Position numbers and translations under genes: made by a program. From assembly GCA_026826555.1 (NCBI GenBank), contig JAKSZT010054215.1, positions 19,947,673 through 20,011,672 on the forward strand: 64,000 nt of DNA, written 5' to 3'. Shown here in pieces: positions 11,296 through 20,946 of the stretch; positions within the stretch are counted from its first letter, which is position 1; each line of letters opens with the position of its first letter. This DNA is from Tolypeutes matacus (Eukaryota; Chordata; Mammalia; Cingulata; Chlamyphoridae). Below the pieces are notes generated by a model. That model was not told where the DNA came from and did no database searches. It saw nothing but the letters and a program-made list of their open reading frames with translations.

Positions 11296-11308
11296 CCCTC
11301 AAGCATAT

Positions 11309-11626
11309 TTTAACTGTCATTCTAGTGTCTTCTTCCTCCTACCCAGACCAATTAGTGTACTCATCAGAACAAATATAATTAGAAAGATAAAGGCACAGGG
11401 CCAAACATATTAAATAGTGCACTCGTATACTCTAGAGCTTGAAGGGCCCTTAGCATGCCCTTGCTTGAAGGTTAGAGAGTGCTTGTGAAAAACAGAAGTT
11501 GCTGGATCCAACACCAGACCCACTAAATCAGAACTCCCGAGGGCCAGGCCTAGTAATCTGTATTTTTAATATCCCACCCCCGAGGTGATTCTTATCATCA
11601 AGAAATTTAGGAAAGAATGCCTAATT
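11309..11626. other. Unique sequence
   Basis: No feature is recognised; a decayed 'ggatccaacaccagacccactaaatcagaactc' stretch may be an old DNA-transposon remnant. Confidence 0.35.
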
Positions 11627-11634
11627 GTTTAGTC

Positions 11635-11836
11635 CAGAGGTCGGCAAACTGTCCCTATAAAGGGCCAGTTACTAAGTATTTTCAGCTCTGCAGGCCATAG
11701 TCTGTGCCACAGCTACTCAGCTCCACCACGGCACTAAAGAGTCGTAGGCAGGCATGGCTGCGTTCCAAAAACCTTTATTTACAAAAACAGGCTGTGGGCT
11801 GGCTTTGGTCTGAGGGCCAGAGTTTGCCGACCTCTG
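11635..11836. mobile_element. hAT-Charlie-type non-autonomous element, 202 bp
   Basis: The ends 'cagaggtcggcaaact' and 'agtttgccgacctctg' are perfect 16-bp inverted repeats. The flanks gtttagtc (11627-11634) and ggttagtc (11837-11844) are an 8-bp duplicate with one mismatch. The interior ('aaagggccag', 'ctttatttacaaaaacaggc') is the classic old mammalian hAT MER sequence. Confidence 0.92.
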
Positions 11837-11844
11837 GGTTAGTC

Positions 11845-12075
11845 CAGCAGTCTCATTTTGCAGGTGAATAAATTCAGGACCAGAGGGTGGAGGAGACTTT
11901 CCAAAGTGGCAGAGGTAGTGGCCTAGCCAGGCCTGGGCCCACACCCCTGGGCTCCCAGAGCCCAGCGGCCCCTTTGAAGGAGACCTCATCTGCCCACACT
12001 CCCCTGTCGAATATAGATCTCCTGTGGTCTAGTCACTGCTTCAGATTGAAATTTCTGTCATGTCGCTTGTGATCA
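11845..12075. other. Unique sequence
   Basis: 'cattttgcaggtgaataaattcaggaccagagggtgg' recalls the MIR core antisense, but the match is weak. Confidence 0.35.
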
Positions 12076-12089
12076 AGAAACTCTCTCAT

Positions 12090-12565
12090 GGGAAGCGCAT
12101 GTGGCTCAAGTGATTGGCCTTCTGCCTCCCACATGGGAGGTCTGTGATTTGGTTGCCTGTGCCTCCTAAAGTAGACAGTGAGCTGGCGCGATGGGCGGCT
12201 GCAACAAGCTGACACAAGAACATGACACAACAAGAGACACAAGAAGAAAAATATAATAATGAGAGACACAACAAAGCAGGGAGCAGAGGTTCCCAGTGCC
12301 TCCTAAAGAGAACGAGCAGGACGGCGAGATGGTGCGATGGGCAGGTGCGACGATCTGACACGATAAGATGATGCAACAAGAGACACAACAAAAGCAGGGA
12401 ATGGAGGTGGCTTAAGTGATTAGGCCCCTCTCCCACATTGGAGTTCCCGCGTTTGGTTTCCGTGCCTCCTAAAGAAACAAGACAAACCGACACAGCAAGT
12501 GCAAACAACAAGGGGGTGGGGAGAGAGAAATAAATATAAAAAAACTACACTAAAAAAAAAAAAAA
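12090..12565 (+). mobile_element. Trimer-like tRNA-derived SINE
   Basis: The head 'ggaagcgcatgtggctcaagtg' starts a first unit (to about 12288). A partial second unit follows, beginning at 'gttcccagtgcctcctaaag' without its A-box head (to about 12405). A third begins 'aggtggcttaagtgattaggcc' and ends in an A-rich tail. The word 'tgcctcctaaag' recurs in all three. The flanking duplicate is agaaac(t/c)ct(c/g)tcatg, 12076-12090 and 12566-12580, with two mismatches. All frames are shadows. Confidence 0.85.
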
Positions 12566-12580
12566 AGAAACCCTGTCATG

Positions 12581-12740
12581 ATGAAGAAATGTTTGCATTC
12601 CTCGAGGAAGATCTTGGTGTCCCCTTTCTCTGGTAGGCAGGTGGAAAAAAACGAAAACGAATGAAATCTCTATTGGTTACATTGAACAGAGCCAAGGAAT
12701 GTTATGGGTCAACTAGAATGTCCACATCTCAAATTGCTTT
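12581..12740. other. Short unique stretch
   Basis: Nothing recognised. Confidence 0.4.
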
Positions 12741-12748
12741 AAAATGTT

Positions 12749-12995
12749 TGTTTTGTTTTGTTTTGTTTTGTTTTGTTTTGTTTTGAGGTACTGAGGCCAG
12801 GGACTGAACGCGGGACTTCGTGTGTGGGAAGCCAGCCCTCAACAACTGAACCACATTGGCTCCCCTGAGTTGGTTTTTTCATTTGTTTGCTTGTTTTTGT
12901 TTGTTTGTTTTGTTTTTAGGAGGCATTGGGAGCTGAACCCAGGACCTTCCATGTGGGAAGCAGGCACTCAACCGCTTGAGCCTCATCTGCTTCCT
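12749..12995 (-). mobile_element. Two adjacent tRNA-derived SINE monomers
   Basis: Both read on the minus strand. One spans about 12780-12865, with a (gtttt)n tail at 12750-12785. The other spans about 12877-12995, with its own T-rich tail. Each has the B-box region complement (gggactgaacgcggg and agctgaacccagg) and a head such as gg(a/g)agc..atg.ggctca on the minus strand. An outer duplicate aaaatgtt appears at about 12741 and 12997. The second probably landed in or next to the first. Confidence 0.85.
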
Positions 12996-13003
12996 AAAAA
13001 TGT

Positions 13004-13858
13004 TCTTTTAAACGTATTTGTGCTCAAGTCTTGAAGCACCTTGAGGGGACACATCCTTCTGGTAATGTCCAACCCCTTTGTAACAACCTTCCCAGAAAGG
13101 AATTTCTTCATTATAGCAAACCAGTTTCCTCTCTTCCCATTCTCTGCGGCAGTAGGGAGCATCTGGTTGTCATTCTCTTTGTACATCTGAAAAACAATCA
13201 TTAAATTGCCACATAGTTACTCTTCTCCTGGCACAGCCAGCGGATTCTCTTCCACCTTCCTCAGACAACTTGTCCTCTAGGCCTTTAATTCATGTTTATG
13301 GGTTTGTCTCCAAGTTTTCCCCACCCTCTTAAACTGCCTGGCTTTGAACTGGCCTTGGTCTGTTGACGACTTTTGAGCTGTAAGGGAAGACCTTGTGGAT
13401 GGTGGATTGTGTTTTCCTCTATTTGGCAGCTAGCGCCTCAAGTTAAATTAGTGGGCCATCATTTCTGGTGTGAGCCATGTTGAGTTTATTTTGGGGGTAA
13501 CCAAAGAGTTGGGCTTCCATTTGTTTCTTGCAGGAGAGCCCTCACCCAGAGCGGAAGCTTGTGTCTTCCTTCCCTCTCAGAAGGGGAGGAGACATTTGAT
13601 TTTGGGTTATTGGCTTTTGGGTACCCAGAAAGGATTTGCCCAGAATAAGGAAACAGTCAGACATTTTTGCAAATCCTGTAGTATTATTTATTATGTTGGA
13701 ATTAAGGAAATTTTTAGGAATGGAGACCAACATAGTCACTGCTTTGAAAAAAGAGAGAGCACTTTCAATTGAAATGACACTGGTCTCCTGTCCCTGTTGA
13801 TTCTCTTGCACTCTAGGTGTTCAGCAGTTTGATACAGCTGGCATGCTTTTGCTCACCC
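13004..13858. other. Unique sequence
   Basis: A frame of about 100 codons (13470-13772) exists without splice or homology support. No repeat is recognised. Confidence 0.35.
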
Positions 13859-13859
13859 A

Positions 13860-15295
13860 ACTTTTATAGGGGAAAAGTCCAAATCCACAGAAAAGTTGAA
13901 CACTTCTATACCCTTCATTGAGATTCACATTAACATTTTGCCACATTTGCTTTATCGCATGCATTCTCTTCATACATGCCCACGCACATCCCACTTTTTA
14001 CTGAAACATTTGAAAAGTTGCTAAAATTGTAACACTTCTTCTCAAAATACTTCAGCCTACATCTCCTGAGAATAAAGACAGCTTCCGGTATAAATATAAA
14101 TACCACTCCTAAGAAAATCAATATTGATTTCACAGCGTCATCTCATATACAGTCCACATTCAAATTTCCCCAACTAGCCCCAAAATGTCTTTTTATAGCT
14201 ACTCTATTTTCTGACCCAGCATCTAATCTAGGTTCACATTGCATTGGTCTCTGGAGTCTTTTTTTTTTTTTTTTTTTAAAGATTTATTTATTTACTTTAT
14301 CCATTTTAAACCCTCCCTTCCCCCTTTGCTGCTTTGTGTCCATTTGTTGGGCAATTCTCTGTGTCTGTTTCCTGCCATCTCTTCTCATCCTTCTCCTCAG
14401 TCTTCACCAGGATTTGATCCTGGAGACCTCCAATGTAGGAGAGAGGTGTTCTGCCACCTGCGCCACCTTGGTTCCTGGTTTTCGAAGCTTTCGGAGCATC
14501 TCGTCTTATCTCTTCCCTGCGTCTCTCTCCTGCTACATCATCATCTTGCTGCATGGCTCCCGGGGCCTGGCGGCTCACCCGCACACAGAGCCTGGCAGCC
14601 CATGCGCCTTCTATATATATTTTTTTTTTTATTTTACCGGGAGGTCCCGGGGATCGAACCCAGGTCCCTCCATATGGCAGACGGACGCCCAACCATTTGA
14701 GCCACATCCACCCCCCTCTGGGATCTCTTTTAATCAGGAACAGTCCTCCTGCTTTTTATGTTCTTTCACAGCATTGGCTTTTTTGAAGGATCCAGGCCAA
14801 TTTGTCTTGTAGAATGTCCCATGTTCTGAAATTGTCTGATTGTTTCTGAAATTGTCTGATTGTTTCCTTTTGATTAAATTCAAGGTAAACATTTTTGCCA
14901 AGAATCCCCTATTGTGAAGACTGTGTTCTTCTTACTGCCTCACATCAGGTGGTCCAGAACGGTAATGCTAGTTTGATTACGTGGCTAAGGTGATGTCCAC
15001 CAAATCTCTCCAAGGTAAAACTGGAGTTTCCCTTTGTAAATAATAAGGAATATGTGACTGGTGCTGTGAGCCTATGTGAATAACCTGTTCCCCAGTAACC
15101 TCTCTTTCGATGGCCTTATTGTCCATTGTTGAGCTTTGCCTGAAACGACAAAAGGGGCAGCCGAATGGTGATTTCTGATTTTATTCCTTCCAATTATTCG
15201 CTGGCATTGTTCTGTAAAGAATAGCCCTCTCTACCCTCCTCTCTCTCTCTCCAGTTAGCATTCTGGACCAAAAGAAATTGACCAAGCTTCACTGA
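13860..15295 (-). mobile_element. L1M 3'-UTR fragment, split by a dimeric SINE
   Basis: 'acattttgccacatttgctttatc', 'tccacattcaaatttccccaactagcccc' and, after the SINE, 'aatgtcccatgttctgaaattgtctgattg' are familiar antisense blocks of an old L1M 3' UTR. A 20-bp piece (ttctgaaattgtctgattgt) is tandemly duplicated near 14825-14865. The SINE at 14259-14716 interrupts it. Confidence 0.7.
14259..14716 (-). mobile_element. Dimeric tRNA-derived SINE (free copy)
   Basis: On the minus strand it starts with the short monomer (ggatgtggctcaaatgg...cgggacctcccggta plus A-rich linker). A middle rich in 'gccgccaggccccgggag' and a second tRNA-like unit follow ('aaccaggaaccaaggtggcgcaggtgg'). The body then runs 'ggcaggaaacagacacagagaattgcccaac' to an (ataa)n tail. 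Flanks ctctgga and ctctggg suggest a short duplicate. The same dimer is embedded in the composite elements at 19915 and 53426. Confidence 0.85.
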
Positions 15296-15372
15296 GTTGC
15301 TGGCTGTGTTCCTGGGTCCCTGAGGGAGACCCTTGTTTCCATTATGACTGAGGATGTAAAAATGATATGGAT

Positions 15373-15556
15373 AGGGAAGCGGCTGTGGCTCAATCAGTAG
15401 GGCTCCTGTTTACCATATGGGTTCGGTTCCCGGGATTCCTGGTGAAGGCAAGCCCGCCCGCACGGCGTGATTAGCTGACCCAGCGAGCACAAGCAGCAAG
15501 GGGGGGATAAATGAATAAATAAATAAATAAAAAATCTTTAAAAAAAAAAAAAAAAA
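15373..15556 (+). mobile_element. tRNA-derived SINE, long form with internal deletion
   Basis: The head 'gggaagcggctgtggctcaatcag' is followed by a B box (ggttcggttcccgg). The body is shortened compared with 58498-58778: 'gcccgcacggcgtgattagctgac' runs straight into 'agcgagcacaagcagcaaggggg'. It has an (aataa)n and A tail. The duplicate gatatggat flanks it (15364-15372 and 15557-15565). The same internal deletion is seen in the SINE at 46252-46429, so it marks a subfamily. Confidence 0.9.
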
Positions 15557-15569
15557 GATATGGATGGTT

Positions 15570-15988
15570 ACGGGCTGGGTGGGGGTGCAGAGTTAATGCG
15601 TAATGGGCACAGAGTCTGCTGGGGATGTTGGAAGAGCGTCAGGAATGGGTGGTGGCACAGTACTGTAAATGTAACTACTATCGCTGAATTGTGTGCTTGA
15701 AAATGGTTAAAATGGGAAATTTTATGTTGTGTGTTACCACAATAAAAATTAAAAACAAAACCCCCATATAATTGTACCACTCAAAGAGTGAACTCTAATG
15801 TAAACTATAGATAAGTTAATAATATAATAATATCAGTTCATCAGTTGTAGACAAATGTACCACACTAACACAAAGTGTTAATAATAGGGAAAGATTTTGG
15901 GGAGGGGGTATATGGGAACTGTGTACTTTCTGTGTAGCTTTTCTATAAACCTGCAACTGTCTGAAAAATAAAGTCTATTATAATTTTT
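15570..15988 (+). mobile_element. Old L1 3' ends, one or two
   Basis: 'gaattgtgtgcttgaaaatggttaaaatgggaaattttatgt..gt..taccacaataaaaatt' and then 'gtagacaaatgtaccacactaac...gggtatatgggaactgtgtactttctgtg...aataaagtct' are two familiar L1M 3'-end sequences, each ending in a polyadenylation signal. Confidence 0.75.
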
Positions 15989-16003
15989 AAAATGACATGG
16001 AGT

Positions 16004-16102
16004 TGGGGACGGATGTGGCTCAAATGGTTGGGTGTCCGTCTCCCTTATGGAGGGACCCGGGTTCGATCCCTGGGACTTCCCGGTAAAAAAAAAAAAAAAA
16101 AA

Positions 16103-16131
<29 letters not shown>
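16004..16131 (+). mobile_element. Short tRNA-derived SINE (monomer)
   Basis: The head 'ggggacggatgtggctcaaatgg' is followed by the B box 'gggttcgatccc', the end 'cccggt' and an A then (aaat)n tail. A perfect 15-bp duplicate, aaaatgacatggagt, flanks it (15989-16003 and 16132-16146). Confidence 0.95.
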
Positions 16132-16133
<2 letters not shown>

Positions 16134-16146
16134 AATGACATGGAGT

Positions 16147-16399
16147 GAGTGGTAGTGAGGGTGTCTCCATTTTATTCTGTTTACTCATAATAAAATCACA
16201 GGGATTTGGATACTGCTTCAAACTGAATTCAGTTTTTATCCCTCCTGTTGGAGCAAGGCTTCCTTCTTCACACTCAAAATGGGTCCTATAATGTACCAAG
16301 GGACATCTGATGGGTGGGAGGTGCAGTGACCAGGAACTTCAGCTGGGCCTATAGGCTGACCATCAGTGATGCTCTTGTCCCCTAACCGTGTTCTCTCAC
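16147..16399. other. Unique sequence
   Basis: Nothing recognised. Confidence 0.4.
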
Positions 16400-17925
16400 T
16401 CCCTCTCCTAGGTGACTATTTCATACTTTCTACTCCCTCTTCAAACATCAAACTCTACCTCAGGTGTCTTCACTCTTAGCTGATAGCTAAACTGGCTTCC
16501 TACTTCCTTGAACCAGAAGGAAGCAATTAGAAGAGATTTCCACATTTCCCCCTACCAGCAGCTGTGCCCACACCCTCTGCTTTCCCTCCTGTTAGCGTAG
16601 GTGAACTGCCAGGGCTCCTACCGAAAACTTCCACTTGTGCCCTGGGTCCCCTCCCTTCTCAGCGACAATAGTGTATTGCTCCAGGGACATGCCCCTCTCT
16701 CTCCTGCATCATCATTTCCACTTTTCTAAGTTTATACTTGAATGTCACCATCAGCACGCAACTATGCTATTGTTTCTCCCAACTAATAAAAAACCTTCTG
16801 TTGACCATATTTCTGGCCAGCAACCACCCCCATTACTTTGCTCCTCTTTGGAGCAAAACTCCTCCCAGCAGTACTCTGTAAGTATTTCCACATCTTCTCT
16901 TCCCATTTTCCCTTCAATCCTCTCAGATACGGCTTTTCCCTTCAGCCCTCCGCTGAACCTGCTCTTGTAAGACCCGACAGCCCCAAGCCTCCCACTTCAT
17001 CCGCCCGCCGCGTTTCACGGGGCTGCTCCCTCGCCCCCAGTTCATTTCCCACCCTCGGCTGCCAGGCCATCTCACAGCCTCTCAGGTGTTACATAGCCAC
17101 ATCCGAGCTCCTGAGCCTCCGCCTCACCTGCTCCACCTGTTCTTCCCTGGCTCAGCTGATGCAACTTCATTCTTTGAGTCGTCCTCAATTCTTCTTTCTC
17201 CCTCACACCCCACATCTTGTCCAAAGGCAAATCCTATCTGCTCTACCTTTAAAACAAACCCAGCATCTAACCACTTCACAGGAATGCCATTTATACTATC
17301 TGGTCTAGGCCATCTTATCGCTGCACGGCCTCCTAACTGGTGTCCCCGAGTCCACCCTGGTCTTCCTTCCATCTATACTCAGCACAGTAGCCAGAGTGAT
17401 CCTTTAAAAACACAGGTCAGATCATGTCACTCCCTGCTGCCACCCAACAACGCATCCCATTATAACTGAAGCAGGCCTTACAAGGCCAGTTGTGTTCAGT
17501 GCCCCCTGAATCCAAAAGCCCACGGCCTTCCCTACTCCGGCCTCCCCCAATCCCTTCATTCATCTCTGACCGTCACATTGGCCTCCTTGAAGGCCTTTGT
17601 ACTGTCTCTTTCATGTGCCCTGAATAGTCTCCCATAGTTTCGCTTCCTCAGTTCCTTCTCATGTTTGCTCAGTTATCACCTTTTGAATGAGACCTGTTCT
17701 GAGCACTTTATTTTAAATTGCCACCTCTCTATCCTACCAGCCCTCCTGATCCCTTTTACTCAGTTCTACTTTATAAAATACTATGTAATGTATTTATTTT
17801 TCAGTTTTATTTTCCTCACTAGAATGTAAGCCTTTCTTGGTTTTGCTCATTACTATATCCCAGGTGACTAGAAGAGTAAACTCTCAAGAAATATTTGTTG
17901 CATATATGAATGAATTAAATTTGCA
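16400..17925 (+). mobile_element. LINE-2 fragment, ORF 3' part and 3' end
   Basis: The best-matching words are 'gcctcctaactggtgtcccc', 'agcagccagagtgatc'-like sequence at 17380-17405, 'cacaggtcagatcatgtcactcc', 'ttggcctccttgaaggcctttgtac' and the end 'actagaatgtaagcc...ccaggtgactagaa...aatatttgttgcatatatgaatgaat'. This is the L2 reverse-transcriptase 3' region and tail. Frames such as 16838-17308 and 17086-17469 are pieces of the dead L2 coding region or its shadows. The part before 16980 is assigned by continuity only. Confidence 0.75.
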
Positions 17926-19914
17926 CCCCTCCTTTTTCATTTTTTTCAGCTTTTTAAAAAACTTTTTTGTACATTTAATAATTGAAAATATAAACAATTA
18001 AAAAGTAAAACGTAAACATAGATGAATAAATACATACATTTCTCAGTTAAATGTCCTGGGTACATATAAATTTTTTTTGAATCAAGCAACATGTTACGCA
18101 ATATATTTGGTTCATAGTAACGCAATCATACAGCATTTGTCCTTTTGTGTCTGGCTTGTTTCGCTCAACATAATGTCCTCCAGGTTCATCCATGTTGTCA
18201 TCTGCTTTACGACTTCATTTCTTCTTACAGCTGCATAATATTCCATCGTGTGACTAGACCACAGTTTGTTTATCCATTCATCTGTTGATGGACACCTGGG
18301 TTGTTCCCAACTTTTGGCAATGATGAATAATGTGGCTATGAATGTCGGTGTGCAGATGTCTGTTCGTGTCACTGCTCTCAGTTCTTCTGGGTATATACCC
18401 AGTAGTGGTATTGCAGGGTCACGTGGCAAATCTATATTCAACTTCTTAAGGAACTGCCAAACAGTCCTCCATAGTGGTTGTACCATCCTGCATTCCCACC
18501 AACAGTGAAGAAGTGTTCCTATCTCTCCACATCCTCTTCAACACTTGTAGTTCTCTTCTTTTTAATAGTGGCCATTATGATAAGTGTGAAATGATATCTC
18601 ATTGTAGTTTTGATTTGCATTTTGCATTTCCCTAATCATGAGTGATGTTGAGCATTTCTTCAAGTGTTTTTTTTTGTTTGTTTGTTTGTTTGTTTTTGCC
18701 ATTTGTATTTCTTCTTTGGAGAAATGTCTATTCAAGTCTTTTGCCCATTTTTAAATTGGGTCATTTGTCTTTTTATTGTTGAGTTGTAACATCTCTTTAT
18801 ATATCTTGGATATTAAACCCTTGTCAAATATGTGATTTCCAAATATTTTTTCCCATTGAGTTGGCTGCCTCTTCACCCTTTTGACAAAGTCTGGGGAGGT
18901 GCAAAAGTGTTTAATTTTGAGGAGGTCCCATTTATCTATTTTTTCTTTTGTTGCACATGCTTTGGGTGTAAGGTCCAAGAACCACCACCTACTACAAGGT
19001 CTTGAAGATGTTTTCCTACATTTTCTTCCAGTAGTTTTATGGTCCTGGCTTTTATATTTAGATCTTTGATTCATTTTGAGTTGATTCTTGTATAGGGGGT
19101 GAGATAGGGGTCCTCTTTCATTCTTTTGGTTATAGATATCCAGTTCTCCCCACACCATTTGTTGAAGAGACTGTTTTGTCCCGTTAGCATGGACTTCGTA
19201 GGTTTGTCAAAAACCAGTTGACTGTGTAGGTGAGGGTTTATTTCTGGGTTCTCAATTTTATTCCACTGATCGATGTGTCTATCTTTATGCCAGTACCATG
19301 CTGTTTTGACCACTGTAGCTTTGTAATATGTTTCAAGTTCAGGCAGTGAAATTCTTCCCATGATGCTCTTCTTTATTAGAATGCTTTTGGCTATTTCGGT
19401 GCACTTACCCTTCCAAATGAATTTGGTAATTGCCTTCTCTAATTCTGTAAAGTAAGCTGTTGGGATTTTGATTGGTATTGCATTGAATCTATAAATCAGT
19501 TTGGGTAAGATTGGCATCTTCACGGTATTTTTTTTCCAATCCACGAATATGGAATGTTTTTCCATTTGTTTAGGTCTTTTAAAATTTCTTTTAGCATTGT
19601 CTTGTAGTTTTCTGCATATAGGTTCTGTACTTCTTTGGTTAAATTAACTCCTAGGTATTTGAATCTTTTTGTTGCTATTGAAAATGGAAATTTTCCCCTT
19701 ATTTCCTCTTCAGATTGTTCAGTACTAGTGTACAAAAACATTACTAATTTTTGCCTGTTGATCTTGTATCCTGCTACTTTACTGAACTCATTTATTAGCT
19801 CAAGTAGCCTTGTTGTGGATACTTCAGGGTTTTCTAAGTACAGGATCATGTCATCCACAAACAATGAGAGCTTTACTTCTTCTTTTCCTATTTGGATGCC
19901 TTTAATTTTTTTTT

Positions 19915-20946
19915 AAAACAATTTATTGAAGTATATCATTCATACATGAACATACATAAACTATAAGTGTTCAGTAAACATCGTGAACTTACAAAACAAA
20001 CATGCATAACATCATACAGGGCTCCCACACATCACCCCACCACAAACACCCTGCATTGTTGTGAAACATTTGTTAACAAATCATGAGAGAGCATCATCAA
20101 AGTAGTACTACCAACTATAGTCCATATCTTCCTCCCCTATACATTTTTTTTTAAGGATTTATTTACTTTTATCCATTTTTACCACACACACCCCCACCCC
20201 CCACCCCCCGTNNNNNNNNNNNNNNNNNNNNNNNNNNNNNNNNNNNNNNNNNNNNNNNNNNNNNNNNNNNNNNNNNNNNNNNNNNNNNNNNNNNNNNNNN
20301 NNNNNNNNNNNCCCCCCACCCCCCGTTTTTGCTGTTTCTGTGTCCATTTGCTGGGCAACTCTGTGTCTGTTTCCTGCCCTCTCTTCTCATCCTTCTCTTC
20401 CTGTCTTCACTGGGATTCAATCCTCAGAACTTCCGATGTGGGAGAGAGGCGTCCTACCACCTGCGCCACTTTAGTTCCTGGTTTTTCGACACATCTTGTC
20501 TTGGCTCTCCCTTGTGTTACTCTCCTGCTATATTATCATCTTGCTGTGTGGTTCACAGGGTCTGGCGGCTCACCCGCTTGCGGGGCCTGATAGCGTACCC
20601 GCGCACGGGGCTTGGTGGCCCACACACCTTCTATATTTTTCTTATTTTTAATTTGTCCTGGGAGGTCCTGGGGATTGGACCCAGGTCCCTCCATATGGGA
20701 GATGGATGGCCAGCCACCTGAGCCACATCTGTCCCCCTGCTATATCTCTTAAGGTTGATCCAAGATACCCAAAGTTACAATCTTTTCCCATACAGGATGG
20801 TCATATAATAAATCAGGCTTAGTTTATCACCAGCATTCTGAAAACCAGCCCTAGGGAGAAAAACTAGGTCTGGGGACACATGTATGGTTTCTAATATAGT
20901 GAATATTTCGCCTACCCTGATTATCACAAAATCAGGACAGCAAGAA
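19915..20946 (-). mobile_element. Composite SVA-like retroelement, copy 1
   Basis: In its own direction (minus) it has three parts. A 5' unit (20946-20738) is followed by a dimeric tRNA SINE (20737-20143) and a tail related to the L1 3' UTR (20142-19915) that contains AATAAA in 'cttcaataaa'-like context. A perfect 12-bp duplicate, taa plus nine T, flanks it (19903-19914 and 20947-20958), showing L1-type insertion into the older L1. The same plan, orientation and 5' end recur at 53426-54430. A 100-N gap lies in its C-rich SINE part. No protein is encoded; the frames are shadows. Confidence 0.85.
20212..20311. other. Assembly gap (100 N)
   Basis: Exactly 100 unknown bases, the usual size for a gap of unknown length. 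It sits in a C-rich (ccccccacccc) tract of the SINE, and the words on both sides repeat each other. Confidence 0.99.

Noticed and set aside
14239..14812. Overlapping frames of 130-158 codons on both strands
   Set aside because: They lie wholly in or across the dimeric SINE; GC-rich SINE bodies give stop-free shadows.
14825..14865. 20-bp tandem duplication (ttctgaaattgtctgattgt)
   Set aside because: A local slip in an old L1 remnant; no further copies or flanking signals.
16838..17469. Frames of 127 and 156 codons, serine/proline-rich
   Set aside because: They fall in the LINE-2 fragment; motifs and end match L2, and there is no intact start or domain.
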